DNA of 64,000 nucleotides from Manganitrophus sp963718695. GTDB lineage: Bacteria; Nitrospirota; Nitrospiria; SBBL01; Manganitrophaceae. This document shows, in pieces, positions 42,304 through 50,876 of this stretch. The stretch covers positions 3,472,001 through 3,536,000 of the forward strand of contig OY970371.1 of NCBI GenBank assembly GCA_963718695.1, written 5' to 3'. Positions within the stretch are counted from its first letter, which is position 1. The number at the start of each line of letters is the position of its first letter. The position numbers and the translations under genes were made by a program. The notes beneath the pieces were generated by a model, which saw nothing but the letters and a program-made list of their open reading frames with translations, ran no database searches and was not told the DNA's origin.

Positions 42304-44292
42304 TCAATAGATGGCGGAGATGCCGCCATAATAGGTCTTCGGGATTTCAAGAAAATCGGGAAATTCGCGATGGTTGGGACTCGCAAGGTTTCTTCCCGCA
42401 ATGAAGAGCTCGATGTCTTGGACCGGTTGATAAGCAAGCCGGGCATCGACCCGCCAATAAGGGGCCACCTCGATAATCTCGGATTGCCGTGAATTGGTGA
42501 TCGCGTAGCGGCTTTTGTACCCGGCGTTGACGCTCGCCGAGAACCCGGCGACGATCCGGAAGGTTCCGCCGATGTTGACCTTGTGCCTCGGCGTCGCCTC
42601 CTCGATGAGGACCCGGTCGGTCTCGGTGAAGGTCGATCTGTCGTCATCGATCGTTTCAAAGGTGTAGTTGGCGTAGACCGATCGCGCCGGGGCGAAGCGG
42701 TAGACGAGTTTCAGCTCCGATCCTTTTGCCGTCGCCTCTCTGCTGTTATCAAATGAATAAGTGGTGGGGGTAGGAAAAGGGAAGAAAGAACCTTGCTGCT
42801 TTACGAAGCTTGCGGTGAGATCGTCGAGCTCCATGTAAAAGAGGCTCGCTTCAGCCTGGAGATGCCGGTCGAGATAGGCGCCATGATAGCCGATCTCATA
42901 GGAGTGAAGTTTGGACGGTTTTAAACCGCGATTCCCTTCCATGATTACGGTGAAATCCGACTGCCGATCGACCTCTGCTTCCCACAAAGAAGGAACCGTC
43001 GGAGCCACTGAATATGATACCCGAAACGCATGGTTACTCCCGGGGGCATAAAGGGCCGCGACCTGATAAGCCGGCTCCGTCCCACCGGTATCCGACCGCT
43101 CGAGGGAAGCGGCCACCACGACGGTCAGCTCTTCGACCACGGCGATCGACTGTTGAACGAAGCCGCGGACCAGGGCATTTTCCTGTTCCGGTGCCGACCG
43201 AAAGGCTTCGTCCGATTCCGCGACCGAGAGACGATAGCTCCCTCCCCAGGTGGTCTTTAGCCGGCCCGCTCCCCAATTCATATGATGAACCGCCTCGAAG
43301 TCGCTTTGCGTATAATCCACTTCAAAAGTCCCTTCGAAATCGGGCCTCGATGTCTGTATGAATTTGTTATAGGAAGCCATCAGTTCCAGCGTCGAATCGG
43401 CGCCGAGTTTCCGGGAACCCTTCAACATTCCAAAAGCGTTCCGGAATTTTCCCTCCCGCTCGAAGGCCATCCCCATTTCATCCCAGGAGCCTCCCGTGAA
43501 GAATTCGAGGCCGAAACGGTCGGTGGGGCTCCAAAATCCCCTCAGATTGGTTTTATGAGAGGTCAGGAAATCCTTCGCCGGAGGGATGGTAAAGAAAGGG
43601 TTCGGATCGGAAGGAGCATTGTGAAACCCATCCTCATTCCAGAAGCTGTAGCTCAAACGATAACCGAATCTGTCCGCGGCCGACTCATAAGCGGCTCCGG
43701 TTTGAAAGAGGTCGATATTGCCCCGCAATATATAAGCCGAAGCAGAGCGCTCTGACGATGGTTTTTGGGTGATAATATGAATCACTCCCAGCGCCGCATT
43801 CGAGCCGTAGAGGGCCGCATTCGGGCCCCGAACGATCTCAATCCGCTCGATATCCTGAAGCTGAACCGGAAGCTGCTCCCAGTAGACACCGCCCGAGTAG
43901 GCGTTGTAGACACTGCGCCCGTCGATCAAGACCTGGAGGCTGTCGACGAACTCCTCTGGAAAGCCTCTGACCGAGACGATCGCTCGGTTCCCGTCGACCG
44001 AGCGTCCATCGAGAACATCCATCCCGACGCGAAACCGAAGCAGATCCCAAAGGTTCGTCGCTCCGGATGCCCGGATCTCCTCCGCGGAGATCACCTCCAC
44101 GGCGACCTGGGCTTCACGCACCGGCTGCAAGCGCCGCGAGGCGGTCACGGTCTTCGCCTCCTGCTCGAAGAATTCCAACTCGGAGAGCTCCCCTTCCGCC
44201 GCAGAGACCGACTCCGCTGCACAGAAAAGTAAAATTGTCCCGATGGTTTTTGCGAAGAGTCTCACCCCTGGTCTCTTCTTTTCAAAAAACAA
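42304..44292 (-). CDS. TonB-dependent outer membrane receptor
   Basis: 662 residues. Signal peptide, then a TonB-box-like EAKTVTAS near residue 47. The plug domain has VSVRGFPEEFVDSLQVLIDGRSVY and IERIEIVRGPNAALYGSNAALGVIHIIT, and a 22-strand-type barrel follows with an aromatic terminal Tyr (GGISAIY). Start: TTG at 44292 with GAGGAGG six nt upstream. The ligand could be a siderophore, cobalamin-like compound or a plant- or algal-type small molecule. It leads an operon with a binding protein and a sensor kinase, which points to signalling rather than simple uptake. Confidence 0.93.
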   Translation of the reverse strand: MFFEKKRPGVRLFAKTIGTILLFCAAESVSAAEGELSELEFFEQEAKTVTASRRLQPVREAQVAVEVISAEEIRASGATNLWDLLRFRVGMDVLDGRSVDGNRAIVSVRGFPEEFVDSLQVLIDGRSVYNAYSGGVYWEQLPVQLQDIERIEIVRGPNAALYGSNAALGVIHIITQKPSSERSASAYILRGNIDLFQTGAAYESAADRFGYRLSYSFWNEDGFHNAPSDPNPFFTIPPAKDFLTSHKTNLRGFWSPTDRFGLEFFTGGSWDEMGMAFEREGKFRNAFGMLKGSRKLGADSTLELMASYNKFIQTSRPDFEGTFEVDYTQSDFEAVHHMNWGAGRLKTTWGGSYRLSVAESDEAFRSAPEQENALVRGFVQQSIAVVEELTVVVAASLERSDTGGTEPAYQVAALYAPGSNHAFRVSYSVAPTVPSLWEAEVDRQSDFTVIMEGNRGLKPSKLHSYEIGYHGAYLDRHLQAEASLFYMELDDLTASFVKQQGSFFPFPTPTTYSFDNSREATAKGSELKLVYRFAPARSVYANYTFETIDDDRSTFTETDRVLIEEATPRHKVNIGGTFRIVAGFSASVNAGYKSRYAITNSRQSEIIEVAPYWRVDARLAYQPVQDIELFIAGRNLASPNHREFPDFLEIPKTYYGGISAIY

Positions 44293-44387
44293 ATGAACCT
44301 CCTCTAGAGAACCCGCCTCGTCCGATGGATGAATTTCGATTCGGTCAGATACTATCGATCAAGAAACTAAAATACTAAACCGGTATA

Positions 44388-44418
44388 AGAAATGTAACAC
44401 AGAACCCGATCTTGTCAA
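44388..44418 (-). promoter_or_regulatory. Promoter-like element of the TonB receptor operon, shared with 47996-48028
   Basis: On the minus strand TTGACAAGA, 10 nt, then TGTTACATTTCT. The same sequence with the same spacing precedes the soluble kinase at 47083. TTGACA fits a -35 element; TTACAT or TACATT would be the -10 with a 15-16 nt spacer, or TGTTACAT is an activator site. It lies about 95 nt upstream of the receptor start. Confidence 0.5.
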
Positions 44419-44568
44419 TGGCGCGCTTCCTCTGGTTGAAAACGGTCCGCTTAGAAATAGAGCATTGGCACGCAGGAAAATACAGGAAGATCCGTTCTCC
44501 CCGATAGGATGGTTAAAACAGGCTGCTTTGGATTTGATTTGTAAACGGTCGGCCGTTTGTCAGAAAAT

Positions 44569-46593
44569 TTAGGCGGGCTCTCTTTTATTCAAAATTTCGA
44601 CAAAGGTTTGTACCACGGCGGGATCAAATTGCGATCCGGCATTCCTCCGGAGCTCTTGGACCGCTTCCGCGTGCGACATCTTCGGTCGGTAGGGGCGAAC
44701 CGAGATCATGGCATGATACGCCTCGACCACGCCGAGCACACGGGCAAGGAAAGGGATGTCCTCCCCCTTTAATCCGTTCGGATAACCCTTGCCGTCATAA
44801 CGTTCATGATGGTAGAGAATTGCTGGAAGAACCGCTTCAAGGTTATGCGACTCTTTGATCAACATCTGCGCCAAGCCGGGATGCCCCTGAATAATTTTCC
44901 GCTCCTCGGCGGAAAGAGGGCCCGGCTTGTTCAGAATGCTGTCGGGGATACTAACAATGCCGATATTGTGGAGCAAGCTCGCAAGCTGCAGGCTTTGCGT
45001 CTCCTGCTCATTCAGATTCAGCGCCTCCGCGAGGAGAACCGCATACTCGATCACCCCCTCTGAATGACCCCGCGTATAGGGGCTCTTCGCATCGATCACC
45101 GCCGCCAGATCGCGAATGGTCTTTATCTCCGGATTTTGCAGGAGCTCGGCCAATTTGTTCTGATCCTTCTCGATCACCGCTTTGAGGGTATCGCAGTAGC
45201 GACAGACACGGTTTCGTCCATCTCTCTTCGCGAAATAGAGCGCCTGATCGGCAGCAAGGATCAGCTCCTCTCGACGCCTCCCGTCTTCCGGAAAAGAGGC
45301 CACCCCGATGCTGATGGAGAGGTGGACGCGATGCCCTGTCGGCGTGATGAAGGGGGTAGTGTCGATCGCCTGGCGGATTCTCTCCGCGACCTTCGAGGCA
45401 TGAATGCCGAGCGTCTCCGGGAGGATGATCGAGAATTCCTCTCCCCCATACCGGGCCGGAAAGTCGACGTTACGGATGCATTTTTGGATAACTTTGACGA
45501 TCTCTTTCAGAATAGCATCCCCGATCGGATGTCCATGGGTGTCGTTAAAGATTTTGAAATGATCAATGTCGAGCATCATCAGCGACATCGTCTTTCCATA
45601 TCGGCTCGCCCGCTCGACCTCCTCGCTCAATCGCTTCTGGAATTCCCGATGGTTGTAGAGGCCGGTGAGGCTGTCGGTCACCGCCCTTTTTTCCACCTCC
45701 TCCAGGAAGCGGGCGTTGTCCAGGGCAACGGCGGCATTGACGCAGAGGGTCGAGAGAAAATCTTGATCCTCGGAAGAGAAGCTCCCCTCCTTCTGGTTGA
45801 TCAGGTTCAACACCCCTAAAACCCGCGCCTCGCGGATGAGCGGGATCGAGAAAATTTGGCGAAGCGGGGTTTGGAGCGCCGGGGTCAATCCTTTTAACGG
45901 ATGTTTCTGCGGATCTTCGATCAGCACCGGCCGCTTTTCCAGGCCCGCCAAACCGAAGAGACCGGTGTTCGAGAGAGGCCCTTGTGGAATCCCTCCCTCA
46001 AACGACACACCGGCAAAGACCGTCTGGAGAATATGCCCTTGTTCTGCATCGATGAGGATGAGAATCGCCCCCTCGGCATCCATCAGCTCCTTCGCCCCCT
46101 CCACCAGAGTGTCGCTTAAAACCAGGGTCTTACGCTCGGTCGCCAGAGCGAGTGAAAGTTCATAAAGACGATGAACCCGCTGAGCACTCCTTTCCAAATG
46201 GCGCTTCAGCCGATACTGATCGATGACCTTCTGGACCACAGCAGGGAGGGTTTGGTGATAGTTCTGGCTCTTGATAATATAGTCGCATGCCCCCCGCTTC
46301 ATTGCCTCCACTGCAATTTTCTCGTCCCCTTGTCCGGTGACCATGATCACCGGCGAGGTATAGCCCCTTTCCTGAATCTCGCTCAGCACGTCGATTCCGT
46401 TCATCATCGGAAGACTATAATCAAGAATGACCGCATCAAAGCGGTCTTTCCCCAGCGCTTCCAGACAGGCCGGACCGGTATCGACAGGGGTAATTCGCAG
46501 GTCGGGGTCCTTTTTCTGAAACGCGCGCAGGGTCAATTCCCTTTGATCGATATTATCTTCCACCAGTAAGATCTTCACAGGCTCATTCGCCAT
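44569..46593 (-). CDS. Receiver-GAF-GGDEF-HD-GYP response regulator with degenerate HD dyad
   Basis: 674 residues. Receiver domain with Asp58 in VILDYSLP; a GAF domain at about 155-300; GGDEF domain with the active site YGGEEF near residue 384 and the inhibitory RxxD site five residues upstream (RNVD). The C-terminal HD-GYP domain keeps HHERYDGKGYP, but the HD dyad is His542-Asn543 in LLHNIGIVSIP, where LLHDIGKI is expected. It should therefore make c-di-GMP, with phosphodiesterase activity doubtful. Start: ATG 46593 with GGTGGAG upstream. It follows the stand-alone receiver by 43 nt in the kinase-receiver run. Confidence 0.92.
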   Translation of the reverse strand: MANEPVKILLVEDNIDQRELTLRAFQKKDPDLRITPVDTGPACLEALGKDRFDAVILDYSLPMMNGIDVLSEIQERGYTSPVIMVTGQGDEKIAVEAMKRGACDYIIKSQNYHQTLPAVVQKVIDQYRLKRHLERSAQRVHRLYELSLALATERKTLVLSDTLVEGAKELMDAEGAILILIDAEQGHILQTVFAGVSFEGGIPQGPLSNTGLFGLAGLEKRPVLIEDPQKHPLKGLTPALQTPLRQIFSIPLIREARVLGVLNLINQKEGSFSSEDQDFLSTLCVNAAVALDNARFLEEVEKRAVTDSLTGLYNHREFQKRLSEEVERASRYGKTMSLMMLDIDHFKIFNDTHGHPIGDAILKEIVKVIQKCIRNVDFPARYGGEEFSIILPETLGIHASKVAERIRQAIDTTPFITPTGHRVHLSISIGVASFPEDGRRREELILAADQALYFAKRDGRNRVCRYCDTLKAVIEKDQNKLAELLQNPEIKTIRDLAAVIDAKSPYTRGHSEGVIEYAVLLAEALNLNEQETQSLQLASLLHNIGIVSIPDSILNKPGPLSAEERKIIQGHPGLAQMLIKESHNLEAVLPAILYHHERYDGKGYPNGLKGEDIPFLARVLGVVEAYHAMISVRPYRPKMSHAEAVQELRRNAGSQFDPAVVQTFVEILNKREPA

Positions 46594-46636
46594 GCCGTTC
46601 TCCACCTAAAACACACCGATGTAAACCATCCGTTTC

Positions 46637-47071
46637 TCACGCGTCCGGCTTCGGCGGCCGATTGACCAGAAGCCAGTAGAGCTTCAACGATTTGACCTTC
46701 TCTGAAAATTCACTGAACTTCACCGGTTTGGTGATAAAGCTGTTGGCGCCGAAATTGTAACATTTAAGCGCTTCTTCATCTCGGTCGGACGTCGTGAGCA
46801 TGATGACCGGAATGACCCGAAGCTCCTCCGTCTCTTTTATTTTTTTCAGCACCTCAAGACCGTTGACCTTGGGAAGGTTGATGTCAAGCAGGATCAGCCC
46901 GGGCCGGGGGGCGTTCTCATAGGGCGTTTTTCTAAAGAGATAGTCCAGCGCCTCTTGGCCGTCTTTGACCCAAGTCACTCGGTTCGCCACGCTTCCGCTC
47001 TCCAGTGAACGGCGGGTCAATTCGGCATGGTCGGGATTATCTTCCACCAACAGAATTTCGATCGGCTCCAT
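46637..47071 (-). CDS. Stand-alone receiver (Rcp1-like response regulator)
   Basis: 144 residues, a single receiver domain. Acidic pocket residues are in VEDNPDH, the phospho-acceptor is Asp63 in LILLDINLP, and the conserved Lys is in FITKPVKFSEF. The extended loop PYENAPRPGL is typical of Rcp1-type receivers that partner with phytochrome-like or soluble kinases. Start: ATG 47071 with AGGAG upstream. It begins 11 nt after the soluble kinase and precedes the GGDEF protein, so it can relay phosphate between them. Confidence 0.92.
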   Translation of the reverse strand: MEPIEILLVEDNPDHAELTRRSLESGSVANRVTWVKDGQEALDYLFRKTPYENAPRPGLILLDINLPKVNGLEVLKKIKETEELRVIPVIMLTTSDRDEEALKCYNFGANSFITKPVKFSEFSEKVKSLKLYWLLVNRPPKPDA

Positions 47072-47082
47072 TTCCCATTCTC

Positions 47083-47850
47083 CTAACATCGACCGACGGG
47101 CAGAGTGAAGTAAAAAACGGCCCCTTCTCCTTTGTTTGACTCGATCCATATATTGCCGCCTGCCAGATCCAGGATCTTCCGGACAAGCGCAAGCCCCATC
47201 CCCGTCCCATCCGTCTCAATCTCTTTAAGACGTTCGAAGACGCCGAAAATGATCTGATGATACTGTGGATCGATTCCGATGCCGTTGTCCCGGACGTAGA
47301 AGGTAATGCCTGCATCGGCCGCAACGGCGCCGATCTCGATCACCGGATCGGGCTGATCGCCCATAAATCGAACGGCGTTGCCGATCAGATTCGAGAAGAG
47401 CTGCTCCAACTGCGTCCGAGCGAAAAGAATCTCCGGCAACGGTGAGCGGATTTCCACACGGATCTTTCTTTGCGTGATCTCCTTCGAAAACTTCCCCAAG
47501 ACATCCCGGACGACGGCATCGGCTTGAAGCCGCTCCGGGTTTGACTCTTTTCTTCCGACTCTGGAGTAGGCAAGCAGATCGGCCAGAAGGCGCTCGATCA
47601 TCCCCGCGTTCGCCATCAGCCGGCTCAGGTAGTGCTTCCCCTGCTCGCCCAGTTTTTCGCCGTAATCTTCAGAAATGATCGATGCCATCCCGTAAAGGGA
47701 AACGACCGGAGCCTTCAAGTCGTGCGATACCCGATAAACGAAGGTGTCGAGCTCCGCCCTGTTTCGTTCGAGCTTTTGACGCAACACCTCACATTCCGTC
47801 TGCAGAGGAGCACATTTCGGACAGGCCTGGCCGTTCGGGATAGGGGTCAT
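47083..47850 (-). CDS. Soluble histidine kinase with N-terminal CPKC motif
   Basis: 255 residues, no membrane segment and no PAS or GAF domain. A short N-terminal segment, ACPKCAPLQTEC, has three cysteines, which could bind a metal or act in redox sensing. The phospho-acceptor His is in FVYRVSHDLKAPVVSL; the HATPase_c domain has NLIGNAVRF and DNGIGIDPQYHQIIFGVF. It resembles the kinase half of the membrane sensor at 39929-41404. Start: ATG 47850 with AAGGTGAGG directly upstream. First gene of a kinase-receiver-GGDEF run; a promoter-like element shared with the TonB receptor operon lies about 150 nt upstream. Confidence 0.92.
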   Translation of the reverse strand: MTPIPNGQACPKCAPLQTECEVLRQKLERNRAELDTFVYRVSHDLKAPVVSLYGMASIISEDYGEKLGEQGKHYLSRLMANAGMIERLLADLLAYSRVGRKESNPERLQADAVVRDVLGKFSKEITQRKIRVEIRSPLPEILFARTQLEQLFSNLIGNAVRFMGDQPDPVIEIGAVAADAGITFYVRDNGIGIDPQYHQIIFGVFERLKEIETDGTGMGLALVRKILDLAGGNIWIESNKGEGAVFYFTLPVGRC

Positions 47851-47995
47851 CCTCACCTTCTCGTTTGCAGGAAGATAAAATCGTGATTACACGAGGCAAC
47901 GCGGGCCGTGATCAACGGAGGATTATATTTTTTTCTCGGGCACCTCTCCTCCGGGAATGCTCTACCTCATTGGGATATAGCAGGGAGACATCCAA

Positions 47996-48028
47996 GAGAA
48001 AATGTAACATAGATTGTCTTCTTGTCAA
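47996..48028 (-). promoter_or_regulatory. Promoter-like element shared with the TonB receptor operon
   Basis: On the minus strand TTGACAAGA, 10 nt, TGTTACATTTTCT. It matches 44388-44418 in both conserved blocks and in spacing, while the 10-nt spacer differs. It lies about 150 nt before the soluble kinase. The remaining sequence of 47851-48149 holds no gene that could be recognised. Confidence 0.5.
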
Positions 48029-48149
48029 CGAACGGCAAACGGATGCAAGATAGAAAGGAAGGTCGAAGCGTCTACAGTGGACTTTTAAAGGATTCGGTGC
48101 GGATTATTCCTTTGGGTGGAACCCGGGTGCGTGCAGTCGTAAAAGAGGA

Positions 48150-48179
48150 AAAGGATGGTGCGCCCAGAGAGATTTGAAC
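48150..48179. repeat. Left attachment-site copy: 3' end of tRNA-Arg(ACG)
   Basis: Thirty bases are identical to 52682-52711, which contain the CCA end, acceptor strand and T-arm half of tRNA-Arg(ACG). The copy is not part of a complete tRNA. The downstream side (48180-48444) differs from the tRNA gene. It is read as an attL-type scar of site-specific integration. Confidence 0.8.
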
Positions 48180-48444
48180 AGGATGGGCTCAACGAAATAG
48201 ATCGATCCGTCCTTGAGCTCCGATCAATTTTCATTCCCTCGATATACTCGACCAGCTTTAGGTTTCGAACAATGGGATTTTCCAATTCTCCGAACTCCCA
48301 GGAGATGCCTTTGAAAGCCTGAAAGAAAGTACAGAACGGGAAATGTTGATGAACCATTATTGCTTCATGCTAGCCAAAAATTGTATACTCACCGACGTGA
48401 AGCTCACTCTCTCAAAATTCAAAATATAACTGCATATTCATACC

Positions 48445-49368
48445 ATGACTCATGGGCCTACAAAGATCCCTTCTAAGGGGATATGCATCTATTGCAGTGG
48501 GAAAGATCTAAAGCTGACCGACGAGCATATAGTTCCCCTATCGCTCGGAGGACAACACGTAATACGGGAAGCCAGTTGCCTCCAGTGCGCAGACATTACG
48601 AAGAAATTTGAACAGGACGTTGCTCGCGGCCTCTGGGGCGACGCACGCGCAAGCTACAACTCGCCGTCACGTCGTAAGAAGGAACGAAAGCCAAACATAT
48701 TTCTTCGAGATCCAGCAGGGAAGGAGCCAGATCTGGAGGTCGCAATTAGCGAATATCCAGCGGCAATGGTTTTCTATCATATGCATCGGGCTGGAATTCT
48801 GGAAGGGAAGTCCGAAGATTTCAACAGCTCAGGACAGTGGAAGCTTATTGCCATTGTTGACGAACAACGGCTAAGGGAATTTGAACGCAAGAACCCGGGC
48901 AGGCTAACTGCACAGTTTAAGCACGTCTCATATAGTTTTGCGCGCTTGCTCGCGAAAATTGGATATGGTCAAGTGTTAACATCGTTGGATCCAGAAGACT
49001 TTAGGCCTTTTTGCTTGCCATATATTCTCGGCAAAAAAACCAACCTGTCATATATAGTTGGTAGCCGACTCAGCATCGAGGAACCCCAGGCTGGTATCGG
49101 GTATTCTTTGAGCAGTCACCGATTTGGAACTGCAGACAGACTGGTCATAGCAGCCGAAGTACGTCTTATTGCTAACAATCACACTCCAACATATCACGTT
49201 ATAGTAGGGGACGTAATAGGCAGGGAAAAGGTTGAAATAGTAAAGAATAAACTGGAAGCGGCCTACGCGTTTGAATTACCTGAGCAATTTGATTCACCCA
49301 GAGATCCTTCTGAAGAATGGCACTGGATGCCTAGAATTTGGCCTCTGCCGTTCTGGAACACTACATAG
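48445..49368 (+). CDS. HNH endonuclease-like protein of the tRNA-Arg island
   Basis: 307 residues. The N-terminal zinc and HNH-like module has CIYC, then LTDEHIVPLSLGG (the DEHIVP form of the first His strand) and CLQC. The remaining 240 residues have no recognisable fold; they contain a predicted beta-rich region around YHVIVGDVIG. Such CxxC-DEHIVP-CxxC proteins are annotated as HNH nucleases and are frequent in restriction and defence loci. Its AT-rich codon use differs from chromosomal neighbours, suggesting transfer. No modification or partner gene overlaps it; it is divergent from the TerB/BRCT gene. Confidence 0.8.
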   Translation: MTHGPTKIPSKGICIYCSGKDLKLTDEHIVPLSLGGQHVIREASCLQCADITKKFEQDVARGLWGDARASYNSPSRRKKERKPNIFLRDPAGKEPDLEVAISEYPAAMVFYHMHRAGILEGKSEDFNSSGQWKLIAIVDEQRLREFERKNPGRLTAQFKHVSYSFARLLAKIGYGQVLTSLDPEDFRPFCLPYILGKKTNLSYIVGSRLSIEEPQAGIGYSLSSHRFGTADRLVIAAEVRLIANNHTPTYHVIVGDVIGREKVEIVKNKLEAAYAFELPEQFDSPRDPSEEWHWMPRIWPLPFWNTT

Positions 49369-49477
49369 AAAAAAGTGGTTGGTTCAACTTCTTTTTAAAC
49401 GAGCTCATTCGCGACCGATCTCAATCGTTTCTTTTGAATGAATATTAAGGAGGACATTAAGACAGCGCTGATTTCTT

Positions 49478-49564
49478 TCATTCTTGAGGGGGAATTTGAT
49501 CGAGGAGCCACATAAATTCCCGCTCTAATTCGGCGCGGCGGTCAGAGTTGTCTTTCATGCTCAT
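49478..49564 (-). CDS. Putative 28-residue microprotein overlapping the TerB/BRCT gene
   Basis: An ATG at 49564 overlaps the TGA of the TerB/BRCT gene (ATGA) and opens a 28-codon frame MSMKDNSDRRAELEREFMWL followed by LDQIPPQE. The composition is protein-like and helical, and the coupling signature is good. The length is too short for statistical support; it may be chance. Confidence 0.3.
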   Translation of the reverse strand: MSMKDNSDRRAELEREFMWLLDQIPPQE

Positions 49565-50202
49565 TCCCTCGTTTCCTCTTCCTCCAAAACCGCTTTTACA
49601 AAATCCCTCTCTCGTACAATGAGAGGAAATCCGAAGCCGTTCCGCCTTCGACCGAGGGCCTTTTCGATCTTGTCTCCGAATCGGCTATATTTCCAGGTCT
49701 GATTGCCAAGATCTCCGACGATGAGATAATGCAAAGACCGGGTGACTGATTTCCCTACGATCCCTCCACGGTCTAAAACGGTGTTCTCCGCCTTTCTTCT
49801 TGACCCAAATTGAAGGATTCCGGTAAAGACGAATTCTTTCTCCATAAAGCTGATCGTCGGGCCTGGGTCGAAGATCCCCTCCGCCACCTTTGGTAAGTGG
49901 GGACCCGATGCAAAGCGGGATAGTGAATCGAAAAGGCGGTTTCGCTCTTCGGGAGTAACCTCGCCATCATCCAGGATTTGATTGAGAACGTCGCGGACCT
50001 CGCAAAGGGGCCATTGCTTCGTTTCCCGGCGATGAGCATCGACCCATTTCTTGAGGAGGTCAATCTCATTGTCGTCTATCTTTCCATCGTAAATGACCGC
50101 GGCCGCGATGCCTTGAAGCTCTTGAACTGTTTTTTTGAGAAGGAGGGTTTGATTATAACGCCTCAGAAGATCTTGGTCATTATCATAATCGATCTCGTCC
50201 AT
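49561..50202 (-). CDS. TerB-like plus BRCT-domain protein
   Basis: 213 residues. The N-terminal half (VQELQGIAAAVIYDGKIDDNEI, LKKWVDAHR, VLNQILDDGEVTPEERNRL) is a helical tandem resembling TerB-type calcium- or metal-binding repeats, with EF-hand-like acidic loops DGKIDDNE and DGEVTPEE. The C-terminal half is a BRCT domain like that of bacterial DNA ligase: KEFVFTGIL, ENTVLDRGGIVGKSVTRSLHYLIVGD. BRCT domains bind DNA ends or phosphopeptides. Start: ATG 50202 with GAGGTGG upstream; a TTG at 50214 is possible. It may act in DNA-damage or phage sensing (inference). Confidence 0.8.
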   Translation of the reverse strand: MDEIDYDNDQDLLRRYNQTLLLKKTVQELQGIAAAVIYDGKIDDNEIDLLKKWVDAHRRETKQWPLCEVRDVLNQILDDGEVTPEERNRLFDSLSRFASGPHLPKVAEGIFDPGPTISFMEKEFVFTGILQFGSRRKAENTVLDRGGIVGKSVTRSLHYLIVGDLGNQTWKYSRFGDKIEKALGRRRNGFGFPLIVRERDFVKAVLEEEETRE

Positions 50203-50437
50203 GTTCCACCTCAAAGAAGGGGGGAAGAGAGATAAAGAGCTTTTTTGAATGGATCAACAGAAAGTACCGGGGCGGGAGTATTTTAGGATTGAATTCGGGG
50301 ACAAGTCAATCTTAAATTGATAATGCTGATTCCCGTATCTTGAGAACACGACCGAGCAAGGAGTATCGAATGAGAAGGGATAGCGGCCGATTGTGGGGCG
50401 ACTCTAGAGGCCAATGGGTTCGCCCTGAACCCTTCCT

Positions 50438-50842
50438 CTAGAGCTGTGCATCTTTAACCAATGTTAAGTCGAGGTGTACCCACACACACTCATTTGAAAG
50501 GACTTTCGCTTGGGTTTTAGTCATTTTCGGACATACTAGTGCATGAGAGGGATTATTCTTTTCGGGAGCTCGAACGATAAAACAATTGAATGAACGAATT
50601 AATGCGGTCTGGAACTGGGCTATGCTGTAATATGGTCCGCCCGCTCCTTTTAATGTCTCTTGAATGTTGGTCAGAGAAGCTATATTGACCGACATCTCCT
50701 GATCGCCATCTCGAAAGACTCCAGAAATGGGACGATATCCCTCTTTATCTTCATCCCATTTGATTCTTCCTGGATCAACGAGGCGCCATAAAAACTCTTG
50801 ATCTGGAATAGTCTTATCATCAGAATGGTCCGGTGGCGGCAT
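50438..50842 (-). CDS. Third gene of the TIGR04255-type cassette, unknown function
   Basis: 134 residues, cytosolic. It shows EFLWRLVDPGRIKWDEDKEGYRPISGVFRDGDQEMSV-type beta strands early and VWVHLDLTLVKDA at the end; no known motif. It starts 34 nt after the 160-residue gene on the same strand. Codon use is AT-rich like the other island genes. The function is not recognised; co-occurrence with the neighbours should be tested. Confidence 0.65.
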   Translation of the reverse strand: MPPPDHSDDKTIPDQEFLWRLVDPGRIKWDEDKEGYRPISGVFRDGDQEMSVNIASLTNIQETLKGAGGPYYSIAQFQTALIRSFNCFIVRAPEKNNPSHALVCPKMTKTQAKVLSNECVWVHLDLTLVKDAQL

Positions 50843-50876
50843 TCCTGACCTAGAAGAAGTGGTAATTTGCAGGCTC

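Noticed and set aside
48085..48357. 90-codon minus frame across the left attachment site
   Set aside because: The first about 43 codons look somewhat protein-like (FKGISWEFGELENPIVRNLKLVEYIEGM), but the frame then runs through the tRNA-derived repeat and lacks a proper start. Possibly a truncated island gene, but unsupported.
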